From positions 62,001-126,000 of the forward strand of contig NZ_BOMG01000027.1 of NCBI RefSeq assembly GCF_016862075.1: 64,000 nt of DNA, in the 5' to 3' direction. The stretch is from Actinoplanes couchii (GTDB lineage: Bacteria; Actinomycetota; Actinomycetes; Mycobacteriales; Micromonosporaceae). The notes below the pieces were generated by a model. The model was not told where the DNA came from. It saw nothing but the letters and a program-made list of their open reading frames with translations, and searched no databases. Below are positions 1-7,503 of this stretch, piece by piece (the first letter of the stretch is position 1; each line of letters opens with the position of its first letter). Made by a program: the position numbers and the translations under genes.

Positions 1-807
1 ACCAGCACCGTCAGCGTCCGTGGAGGTGGAGGTGGAGGTGGAGGTGGCCCCGCCCGGCAAGGAGGAGGAAGGGGCAGCCTCACCCACCAAGGAGGGACCA
101 GAGGTGGTCCCGGGCGTCGGGGAGGGGGGTGCGGAGGTGCCGGAGGAAGCGGAAGGGGCGGAGGGGGCGGAAGTGGCCAGGCGGAGCAGGGCCGGGCGGT
201 GGAAACCGCCGACCACGGCCACCACCGGGCGGTCGCCGGCGGCCTGGCAGGCGGCTCGGAGCCAACCGGCCATGTACGCCTCGCGGGCCGTGTCGGACGG
301 GCCCGCCTCGGTGTCGCCGCGGATCAGGTCGAAGTAGGCGGTCAACCTGTCCTGCAGGCCGTCCGCGGGCGCCATCTCCACGACGTGGTCCCACAGGGCG
401 TCGCTGTTGTCGACGCCGAACTCGGTGCACAGGCGGTCGACGGCCTCGACATAACGCAGCTCGGCGTCGGCGTACCGGTTGTCGCGGTCGGCGAACGCCT
501 CGTGCCAGGCCGGCAGGTCGATGAAGCGGAGCTCGGCCCCGCACTCGCGGCCGGCCCGCAGCGCCTCCCACTCGGGGGAGTATTCGCAGAACGGCGACCA
601 CGAGCCGTGCCGCCGCCGGTCGTCGAGGTAGCTGGTGAAGACCGCCACCGGCAGGTCGTGGCCGAGCTGGAGCTCACCGATCCGCTCGTTCATGTCGGCG
701 GGCCCCTCGATCAGCACGTACGCCGGCCGGAGCGCGGCGATCGTGGAACCGACCAGCCGGGCACAGGCGGGGCTGTGGTGCCGGACCCCGATGACGGTGA
801 GGTTCAT
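1..807 (-). CDS. DUF5682 family protein, 3' end outside window
   Basis: The minus-strand frame is open from an ATG at 807 to the window edge, giving about 268 residues without a stop, so the gene is cut at its C-terminal side. The start reads MNLTVIGVRHHSPACARL, followed by a VLIEGPADMN motif; this N-terminus is typical of DUF5682 proteins that accompany MoxR ATPases. Its ATG overlaps the TGA of the AAA+ gene (ATGA, 804-807), implying translational coupling. After about residue 200 the protein becomes a Ser/Thr/Pro/Ala-rich linker, partly encoded by GGTGGA hexanucleotide repeats. The biochemical function is unknown. In related clusters (family knowledge) a vWA-domain gene often follows, but that part lies outside the window. 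Confidence 0.8.
   Translation of the reverse strand, partial: MNLTVIGVRHHSPACARLVGSTIAALRPAYVLIEGPADMNERIGELQLGHDLPVAVFTSYLDDRRRHGSWSPFCEYSPEWEALRAGRECGAELRFIDLPAWHEAFADRDNRYADAELRYVEAVDRLCTEFGVDNSDALWDHVVEMAPADGLQDRLTAYFDLIRGDTEAGPSDTAREAYMAGWLRAACQAAGDRPVVAVVGGFHRPALLRLATSAPSAPSASSGTSAPPSPTPGTTSGPSLVGEAAPSSSLPGGATSTSTSTSTDADGAG
20..47. repeat. Hexanucleotide (GGTGGA)n microsatellite in coding DNA
   Basis: More than four tandem copies of the 6-nt unit lie inside the partial DUF5682 gene. On the coding strand they encode alternating Ser-Thr residues in a low-complexity linker. A 6-nt unit changes repeat number without shifting the frame, so linker length could vary between strains. Confidence 0.8.
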
Positions 808-1952
808 CCGCCGGGCAGTTCCCGCCGCGCGTCCCGCAGCTCACGCCACTGCGGGCCGGACCGCCACGAGGTGTGCTGTTCCAGGTAGCGGCGCAGTTTC
901 GCCAGGTCTTCCGGGCTGTCCTTGGCAGCGGTGCCGGCCAGGCAGGAGACCAGGTCGGCGGTGGTCCCGGCGGTCCCGTTGAGGAACCAGCCGCGCAGCC
1001 CGACGGCGTGCGCGACCGACACCGCCTCGGCGGTGCTCATCACGGACGACAGCTTCTCCATCTCGTCGCCGCGCCCGGTGCGCCCGGTCCGCAGCTCCCG
1101 AAAGGCCGTGACCAGCACTTCGAGTACGTCCCGGCGAGGCGGCGCGGTGACCCCGGATCGGCGGAGCAGCGCCCCGGCCTCGGCTTCGACAAGCGCGAGC
1201 TCGGTGTCGAAGTCGCCGATCGGGAAGACCGTCTCGAAGTTGAAGCGCCGTTTCAGCGCCGAGCTCATGTCGTTGACACCACGGTCCCGGGTGTTCGCGG
1301 TGGCGATGATGTTGAAACCTTCCCGGGCGAACACCATGCTCTCGGCGCCGGGCAGCTCAGGCACCGCGAGGACCCGGTCGGAGAGCGGCGAGAGCAGGCA
1401 GTCCTGCACTTCCAGCGGGCAGCGGGTGATCTCCTCGAAGCGGACCACCTTGCCGCGGGCCATGCCCTGCAGCAGCGGCGCCGGGACCAGCGACCGCTGG
1501 GTCGGGCCCTCGGCGACGAGCAGGGCGTAGTTCCACGAGTACTTGATCTGGTCCTCGGTGGTGGCCGCGCCGCCCTGGATGGTCAGGGTCGAGTCGCCGC
1601 TGACGGCAGCCGCGAGCAGCTCGGACAGCAGCGACTTGGCGGTGCCGGGCTCGCCGACCAGCAGCAGCCCGCGGCTGGTGGCGAGGCTGACCAGGGCCCG
1701 GTCGATGAGCGACGGGTCGCCGACGAACTTGCGGGTGACACCGAGTTTCTCGTCGCCGACGACGAACGCGCGGGCGGCCCGCAGGCTGAGCGCCCAGCCG
1801 GGCGGGGTGGGCGCGTCGTCCGCGGCCCGGAGCCGGGCCAGCTCGTCGGCGTAACGCACCTCAGCCGGTGGCCTCTGCACATGATCGGCCGAAGCCGCCG
1901 CAGCCACCGAAGGAGAGGCGGAGGACGAGGCAGGAGCGGGGGAACGGGTCAC
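804..1952 (-). CDS. MoxR-type AAA+ ATPase
   Basis: A 382-residue AAA+ ATPase of the MoxR/RavA type. Visible motifs are Walker A GEPGTAKS near residue 100, a Walker B-like stretch VVRFEEI, and the sensor/arginine-finger region around TANTRDRGVNDMSSALKRR. The first ~30 residues are Ala/Ser/Pro-rich. MoxR ATPases act as chaperone-like remodelers, usually together with a vWA-domain protein. The GTG start overlaps the stop of the DUF4132 gene by 4 nt, and its own stop overlaps the DUF5682 start, so the three genes form one coupled unit. The substrate cannot be read from the sequence. Confidence 0.88.
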   Translation of the reverse strand: MTRSPAPASSSASPSVAAAASADHVQRPPAEVRYADELARLRAADDAPTPPGWALSLRAARAFVVGDEKLGVTRKFVGDPSLIDRALVSLATSRGLLLVGEPGTAKSLLSELLAAAVSGDSTLTIQGGAATTEDQIKYSWNYALLVAEGPTQRSLVPAPLLQGMARGKVVRFEEITRCPLEVQDCLLSPLSDRVLAVPELPGAESMVFAREGFNIIATANTRDRGVNDMSSALKRRFNFETVFPIGDFDTELALVEAEAGALLRRSGVTAPPRRDVLEVLVTAFRELRTGRTGRGDEMEKLSSVMSTAEAVSVAHAVGLRGWFLNGTAGTTADLVSCLAGTAAKDSPEDLAKLRRYLEQHTSWRSGPQWRELRDARRELPGG

Positions 1953-4900
1953 GGGAGCACCTCGGAGAGTTCGCGCAACGCCTCGGCGGCGGTGATCGGG
2001 TCGAGTTCACTGATGTGGTCGTCCTGGCCCGGGCGGGACCAGTGGTCGGCGGCGGACGGCGCGACGAAGATCGCCTCGATCGTCTGGTCGCCGAGGATAT
2101 CCACCGCGCCGACCGGGATGCCGGGGTCGATGGCGACGACCAGATGCCGGGCGCCGGGCACGTCGCGCTCGAACCAGTGCTGCACCCCGGCGTCCTGGGG
2201 CCGGCCACGCCGCCATCCGCGTCGTTCCAGCCCGAGCAGGGTGGTGCTGGGCGCGGTCCGGCCGACCAGGCCGGCGGCGCGCTCCCGGGTGAGCGGCTCG
2301 GTGCCGCGGCCGAGTTGCTCGAAGGGCTGGAGGATCTCGTAGTCGGCGAACAGCTCGGCCCAGGTGGTCAGCTCGGCACTGAGATGCAGCGGATGACCGA
2401 TCCCGATCAGCGCATCGCCGGGCAGCGTGACGATCTCGTCGGCGCTGTCGGCCAGGGTGCCGTCCTCGGCGAGACGCAGCCCGCCCAACGGCTGCCCGCT
2501 CTGGTCGAACCGCACCCAGACCAGCCGCCGGACCAGGTGCCGCAGCAACGGGTGCCCGGCCAGGAACTGCTGGAAGTCGGCGCCGCTCCACCGCCGCTGA
2601 TCGGCCATCGCCCGCTCCAGGCGGCGCACCTGGTCGGTGGCGATCGCCCGGACGTCCTTCTTCAGGGCGGTGAACCGCTGGTACGCCTCCGGGGCGAGGA
2701 CCGGGTCGTCGGTCGTACCCGGCTTGGGAAGGGTTTTGAGTTTCTTGCCGGCCGCGTCGGTGACGTAGGGCTTGAGCTGCTCGTCGAAGCCGACGGTGAA
2801 GGTGCGCCGCCCGTAGTCGAGGGTGAGGCCGCCGCCCTCGCCGAGACCCAGGTCGGGCACCAGACGATCGGCGAGCTCCTCGGTGCTGAGGCCGAGCCCG
2901 GCGGCCAGCTCGGCGATCTTCTCCTCGGCGCGCTCCTTCAGGCCCTTGAACTTGACCTTCTGCGCGATGCCGTGCAGATACATCAGGGCGACGTCGGTGC
3001 CGATGGCGGCGAGCACGTCGAGGCCGGTGACCGCGCGGGTGTGGCCGCCCTCGCCGGGCCAGGCGCGGATCACCGGGGCCAGCCGCCGGACCGTCTCGTC
3101 GTCGCCGAGCAGGCCGAGGGCGTCGAGCGGCCAGCTCGCCTTGGCCGGGTGCCCGGCCTCGCGCCACTCGGTGAACAGCGCCCAGGCGAACTCGGCCAGG
3201 CCGGCCGGCTCGCACTCGGCGGCGACCACGATAAGCCCCGGGTAGACGCTGTCCAGGCGGGACAGGGCAAGCATGGTGAGCAGGTGCCGGACCGCGCCGG
3301 CGGGCAAAGCGCCGCGGCCGCCGGTGAGGCGGACCGGCGGCAGCACCGCCGGGTTGGCCCAGTCCGGGACCGGCGGGATCGTCCTGGGCAGGATCGTCAC
3401 CGGGTCGACGGCCAGGATCTCCTCGGCGGCGGCGACGGTCTCCGGGCCGTAGCCCGCGGCGGCGGTGCGGACCTGGTCGCGGGGCAGCGCCCGGAGCGCG
3501 GCCTCGGCCTCGGTGCGGGCCTTGCCGGTCTTCCCCACGGCGACCGGGAGCAGTGCGCGGGCGGCGAAGGCGGTGTGCCGGGCGAACCAGGCCTGGGCGG
3601 TGGTGCGGATCGCCCGGGACCGGGGGAGCCAGCCGGCCATCAGCAGCGCCACCTCGGCGGTGGCGACCGGCAGCAGGATCGGCGCGCCCTGGGCCGGGGA
3701 CCGGCCGGCCAGCGCGACCAGGGTCGGGACGGCGTCGAGCTGGTAGCGGGCGAGCAGCTCGGGGCCCCAGTCGTCGAGGAAGTAGGCCCGCTCCGGCTGC
3801 CACCCGGCGATCCGGGGCCGGGTCAGCTCGTCGGGGCCCCGGAGGAAGAAGAACGTCTCGCTCCACGGGTCGGAGCGGCTGGTGCCGAAGTCGGCGACGA
3901 TGGTGGCCCAGTCGTCGGAGCCGCCGTGCCGGGCCGCCCAGGAGTCGTCGCCCCAGCTCTCGCGCTCGCCCGGCTGCCAGACCACGCTGCCCGGATCGTC
4001 GCTGCTCAGGCCGGTGACGACGAGCGGTCTGCGGACCACCGGATCGATCCAGGGCGGGGTGACCAGCAGGGGCGGCAGGTCGGCCGGGGCGGCCGCGTCG
4101 GCGCCGGCGGCGGCCAGCACGGCGTGCGCGGCGTCGAACCGGCCGGCCGCCTCGTCGGTGAGCAGCGGCCGGACCTCGCCGGCCAGGTCCGGATGGTTGG
4201 CCAGGTGGTTGCGGAGCAGCCGGTCACCGGCGGGCGCCTCGGCCAGCAGGCGCATGGCCGAGGCCGGGGCGCGGCCGGCCGAGTCGGCGATCGCGGCCGT
4301 CACGTCCGGCTCGCCGGCCCGGTCGAGCAGGGCGGTGAACGCCGCGTCGCCGCCGACCGCGGTCAGCATGGTGAGGAGCTTGCGCCGGTACTGAGCGTCG
4401 TCGACCGTCTCGTCCAGCCAGTGCGCCAGGGCCGGGGCGGCGGCCGGGCCGAGCGTGGCGGTGAAGGTGTAGATCACCTCGTTGAAGTTGAGCACCTGCC
4501 ACGGATGGAGCCCGAGGGCCAGGCGGACGGCCGGGCCGGCGTCGGTGAGGACGGTGAGCATCAGGGCCTTGAGCCCGTCCCGCCCACCCAGCGCCAGCAG
4601 GGCATCGGTGATGCCGGTGGCCCAGCCGGCCTCGTCGGGGGCGATCACCGAAACGGTGACCTGTTGCGCCAGCGACGGCCCGCGCACGGCGGCCAGGGCG
4701 GCGACGACCCGCGCATACTCCTCCGGCGGGGCGACGACGGCGGCCCGCCGGAGCCGGAAGGCCATCGGCAGGACCACCCGGAGGCCGAAACTCTGGAAGT
4801 CGTGCTCCGGCACGGCCCGGGTGATCTGACGGCCGACCTCGTGGGTGCCGTGGTAGAGGGTGACCAGCTCGGCGACGGCGGCGGCCGCGAAGGGCAGACC

Positions 4901-5218
4901 GTGCCGCTCGCGCCACAGCTCGGTGAAGACGAGCACCTCGTCCTGCCGCCGCCACTGCAGCACGTTGGCCATCGCCTGGGCCACCACCGCGGCGCCGAGC
5001 GGGGTCGGCGCCTCGCCGGAGAGCTGAGCGTGGCCGGCCGCGGATAGATCACCGGGGGTGCGCCGGTTGCCGAGCGAGGCGCGCACGTCGCCGTCGAAGG
5101 CGGTCAGCAGGCCCTCGGCCGTGGTGACGTCGACGGCCTTGACCGCGGGGAACGCCGGGGCGTCAGCACGGCGCGGCAACAGGAACCGTTTCCACCCGGA
5201 CGGCACGACGAAACTCAC
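1949..5218 (-). CDS. DUF4132 domain-containing protein
   Basis: A very large cytoplasmic protein (~1090 residues) with no signal peptide or transmembrane segment. The N-terminal two thirds is Ala/Leu-rich and helical, resembling HEAT-like repeats. The C-terminal third contains a LDYGRRTFTVGFDEQLKPYV segment and a WVRFDQSG...LAEDGTL region typical of DUF4132. I prefer the GTG at 5218, which has a GGGGGAG Shine-Dalgarno about 8 nt upstream; an in-frame GTG at 5227 is the alternative. It is the first gene of the operon with the MoxR ATPase and DUF5682 protein. DUF4132 proteins are commonly found beside MoxR/vWA genes (family knowledge), but their molecular role is not established. Confidence 0.85.
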   Translation of the reverse strand: MSFVVPSGWKRFLLPRRADAPAFPAVKAVDVTTAEGLLTAFDGDVRASLGNRRTPGDLSAAGHAQLSGEAPTPLGAAVVAQAMANVLQWRRQDEVLVFTELWRERHGLPFAAAAVAELVTLYHGTHEVGRQITRAVPEHDFQSFGLRVVLPMAFRLRRAAVVAPPEEYARVVAALAAVRGPSLAQQVTVSVIAPDEAGWATGITDALLALGGRDGLKALMLTVLTDAGPAVRLALGLHPWQVLNFNEVIYTFTATLGPAAAPALAHWLDETVDDAQYRRKLLTMLTAVGGDAAFTALLDRAGEPDVTAAIADSAGRAPASAMRLLAEAPAGDRLLRNHLANHPDLAGEVRPLLTDEAAGRFDAAHAVLAAAGADAAAPADLPPLLVTPPWIDPVVRRPLVVTGLSSDDPGSVVWQPGERESWGDDSWAARHGGSDDWATIVADFGTSRSDPWSETFFFLRGPDELTRPRIAGWQPERAYFLDDWGPELLARYQLDAVPTLVALAGRSPAQGAPILLPVATAEVALLMAGWLPRSRAIRTTAQAWFARHTAFAARALLPVAVGKTGKARTEAEAALRALPRDQVRTAAAGYGPETVAAAEEILAVDPVTILPRTIPPVPDWANPAVLPPVRLTGGRGALPAGAVRHLLTMLALSRLDSVYPGLIVVAAECEPAGLAEFAWALFTEWREAGHPAKASWPLDALGLLGDDETVRRLAPVIRAWPGEGGHTRAVTGLDVLAAIGTDVALMYLHGIAQKVKFKGLKERAEEKIAELAAGLGLSTEELADRLVPDLGLGEGGGLTLDYGRRTFTVGFDEQLKPYVTDAAGKKLKTLPKPGTTDDPVLAPEAYQRFTALKKDVRAIATDQVRRLERAMADQRRWSGADFQQFLAGHPLLRHLVRRLVWVRFDQSGQPLGGLRLAEDGTLADSADEIVTLPGDALIGIGHPLHLSAELTTWAELFADYEILQPFEQLGRGTEPLTRERAAGLVGRTAPSTTLLGLERRGWRRGRPQDAGVQHWFERDVPGARHLVVAIDPGIPVGAVDILGDQTIEAIFVAPSAADHWSRPGQDDHISELDPITAAEALRELSEVLP

Positions 5219-5227
5219 GGCCCACAC

Positions 5228-5569
5228 TCCCCCGGCATCGCTCGATCGGTCGGCTGAACCCTAGCGACCCCCACCGACAAAAACCCGCAGACATCGACAC
5301 TCATGGAATTCCCTATAGGGTGGGGGCAGTCGGCGCGGGCCGTGCAGGCGGCCGGCCCGCGCCGGCGCTTGCGGGAGACCACCCGTCCGTGACAGGCTCT
5401 GCGGGCGGTCGTGCGACAACGCACGATCCCCCTCGTGATGCTTTCCGAAAGAGTGACGCCAATGCCCTCGGCCCGGCCCCTCGGCCGCCGCTGACGCACG
5501 CATGCCCGGCAGGCGGCCCACGCACCGCGTTGGCAACCGTTCCTCTGGCGACAAAGGCTTTCACTCATC
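5228..5569. promoter_or_regulatory. Divergent intergenic region between DUF4132 and GNAT genes
   Basis: About 340 bp with no convincing gene. It must hold promoters for both flanking genes. Visible elements are a TAGGGT box on the minus strand at about 5259-5264, a CCCTATAGGG palindrome near 5303, and a small hairpin with TCGTGCG/CGCACGA arms around an ACAA loop near 5409-5426. I see no clear -35 boxes. ORFs predicted here are short and overlap real genes out of frame. Confidence 0.35.
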
Positions 5570-6325
5570 ATGGATCTGCGCATCCAGCGTTCCGTCGTGT
5601 CCCACCTCCGTACCCGTCCGAAGGCTCTCGAGATCGGCCCGTTCGTGGCCGGGCTCGACCCGGACACCGAGAGTCCCTTCATCAACTACGCCTCCCCGGT
5701 GCCCGGCGCCCCGATCACCGCGGCCGACGTCGCCGCCCTGGTCACCGCCTTCACCGAGGCAGGTCGCAAACCCCGGCTGGAGTACGTCACCAGCTGCACG
5801 CTGGAACTCGAGGCACTGCTCCTCGGGGCCGGTTTCACCGTCGAGGTTCGCAACCAGTACCTGATCTGCACCCCGTCGACGCTCGGCACCCCGCCCGTAC
5901 CGGCGGATTTCGATCTCCGGGAGCCGGAGACGGACCGGGACCGGGCCGCCGTCATCACCGCGCAGAACGAGGCGTTCGGCGATTTCTCCGGCGACCCGTC
6001 GGAGGACGCCGTCGCCCGGATGCGCCGTCATCAGGAGAACGGCGGCGTGACCCTGGGCGCCCGCACGAGAGACGGTGTCTGGGCCGGTGGCGGCCAGGCC
6101 GTCCCACCGAACGACGGCCTGAGCGAGGTCGCCGGCATCGCCGTGCGGGAGGCGTTCCGGCGGCGCGGGCTGGGCGGGGCGATCACCGCGGGCATCACCC
6201 GGCGGCTGTTCGACCGCGGCGCGGAGGTGGCCTGGCTGGAGGCGTCCGGCGACGACTCCTGGCGGGTCTACGAGCGGATCGGGTTCGTCCCGTCCGGGTA
6301 CCGGCTGTACATCTCCAGGGACTGA
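5570..6325 (+). CDS. GNAT family N-acetyltransferase
   Basis: A 251-residue protein with the GNAT acetyl-CoA-binding motif A in its C-terminal half: VREAFRRRGLGGAIT followed by LEASGDDSWRVYERIGFVP, the usual motif A/B order. The N-terminal ~110 residues look like a second, degenerate acetyltransferase-like half, as in many actinobacterial GNAT proteins. There is no signal peptide or membrane segment. The acceptor substrate cannot be predicted. A DUF3616 gene follows 46 nt downstream on the same strand, so the two may be co-transcribed. The Shine-Dalgarno before the ATG is weak. Confidence 0.82.
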   Translation: MDLRIQRSVVSHLRTRPKALEIGPFVAGLDPDTESPFINYASPVPGAPITAADVAALVTAFTEAGRKPRLEYVTSCTLELEALLLGAGFTVEVRNQYLICTPSTLGTPPVPADFDLREPETDRDRAAVITAQNEAFGDFSGDPSEDAVARMRRHQENGGVTLGARTRDGVWAGGGQAVPPNDGLSEVAGIAVREAFRRRGLGGAITAGITRRLFDRGAEVAWLEASGDDSWRVYERIGFVPSGYRLYISRD

Positions 6326-6371
6326 CCGGGAACCGCCCGGGTCGGGTGCGGACCGGTGCGACCATGACGCC

Positions 6372-7433
6372 ATGACGGTCGACCACACGGTGCGGCTGCG
6401 GTTCTCCGAGGAGTCACGGGCCGCTGCCACCCACACCAACCTGTCCGCGATCCGCCTCGACGGGCGGGCGCTCTGGATCGCCGGCGACGAGACGGCGACC
6501 GTCGAACGGCTGCTCGCCGACGATCCGGAGCGCCCCACCGAGTTCGGGGCGGAGGCCCGGTTCCGCCTGGCCGATTTCGTCGATCTGCCGGGCGCCGACG
6601 CCGACGAGGAGGCGGACGTCGAGGGCCTGGCCCGGACCGGCCGCTTCCTCTGGGCGATCGGTTCGCACAGCCTGCGCCGCAAACAGATCAAGGAGCACCA
6701 CGAGGGCCCGAAGGCGCTGCGCCGGCTGGCCCGGGTGGAGGGCCAGGACAACCGGCAGATCCTGGTCCGGCTGCCGATCGCCGACGTGGACGGGCTGCCC
6801 ACCCCGGTCCGGGAGCTGCACGCCGACGGGGTGGTGCACCGGGCCGCGGCCCTGGGCCGGCGCGACGATCTGCGGCGGCTGCTGCGCGACGACGAGCACC
6901 TGGCCCGGTTCCTGCCGATTCCCGGCAAGGACAACGGCCTGGACATCGAAGGGATCGCGGTACGCGGGGACCGGGTCTTCGTCGGGTTGCGCGGCCCGGT
7001 CCTGCGGGGCTGGGCGTTCGTGCTGGAACTACGGCCCTACGTGCTCGACCACGACCCGACGAGGCTGCGGCTGCACCGTTTCGAGGACGGGTCGCCGTAC
7101 CGCAAACACGTCCTTGATCTTGATGGTCTGGGGGTCCGCGACCTCTGCCCGATCGGGGACGACGTGTTGATCCTGGCCGGGCCGACGATGGACCTGGACG
7201 GGCCGGTGCGCATCTACCGCTGGCACGGCGCGTTCGCGGCGGAGGTGCCGACGATCGTGCGCGACGACCTGATCAGCCGGGTGCTGGAGCTGACCTTCGG
7301 CGAGGGTGACGATCACGCCGAGGGGCTGAGCCTGCTCGGCGGCGACCGGGTGCTGGTGGTCTACGACAGCCCGGCCCCGGTCCGGCTCGGCGCCGACGGC
7401 TCGGTCATCGCCGACGTGCTGAAGCTGCCCTGA
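6372..7433 (+). CDS. DUF3616 domain-containing protein
   Basis: A 353-residue soluble protein matching the DUF3616 pattern: an N-terminal SAIRLDGRALWIAGDE segment, the internal motif FLWAIGSHSLRRKQ, and a later GNDNGLDIEGIA-like region (here GKDNGLDIEGIA) and RVFVGLRGPVLRGWA. The repeated short strands suggest a beta-propeller-like fold (inference). No catalytic residues are recognisable and the function is unknown. The ATG at 6372 is chosen because it begins the conserved region; an out-of-frame ATG lies 8 nt upstream. The gene ends at a strong hairpin shared with the convergent pheT. Confidence 0.78.
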   Translation: MTVDHTVRLRFSEESRAAATHTNLSAIRLDGRALWIAGDETATVERLLADDPERPTEFGAEARFRLADFVDLPGADADEEADVEGLARTGRFLWAIGSHSLRRKQIKEHHEGPKALRRLARVEGQDNRQILVRLPIADVDGLPTPVRELHADGVVHRAAALGRRDDLRRLLRDDEHLARFLPIPGKDNGLDIEGIAVRGDRVFVGLRGPVLRGWAFVLELRPYVLDHDPTRLRLHRFEDGSPYRKHVLDLDGLGVRDLCPIGDDVLILAGPTMDLDGPVRIYRWHGAFAAEVPTIVRDDLISRVLELTFGEGDDHAEGLSLLGGDRVLVVYDSPAPVRLGADGSVIADVLKLP

Positions 7434-7461
7434 CAAGAAGCCGGCGTGCGGAAACTGCCCT

Positions 7462-7494
7462 GTGAAGGCCGGGCCACCAGGGCCCGGCCTTCAC
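7462..7494. terminator. Bidirectional hairpin between DUF3616 gene and pheT
   Basis: Perfect 14-bp inverted repeat (GTGAAGGCCGGGCC and its complement) with a 5-nt loop, placed between convergent genes. There is no U-tract, as is common for actinobacterial terminators. Nearly the same hairpin core recurs at 28402-28432. Confidence 0.75.
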
Positions 7495-7503
7495 AAGAGA
7501 CGG

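Noticed and set aside
1868..5047. 1059-codon open frame on the plus strand opposite the DUF4132 gene
   Set aside because: High-GC antisense shadow: Gly/Arg/Pro/Gln-rich composition with no motifs, while the minus-strand gene has coherent domains and coupled neighbours.
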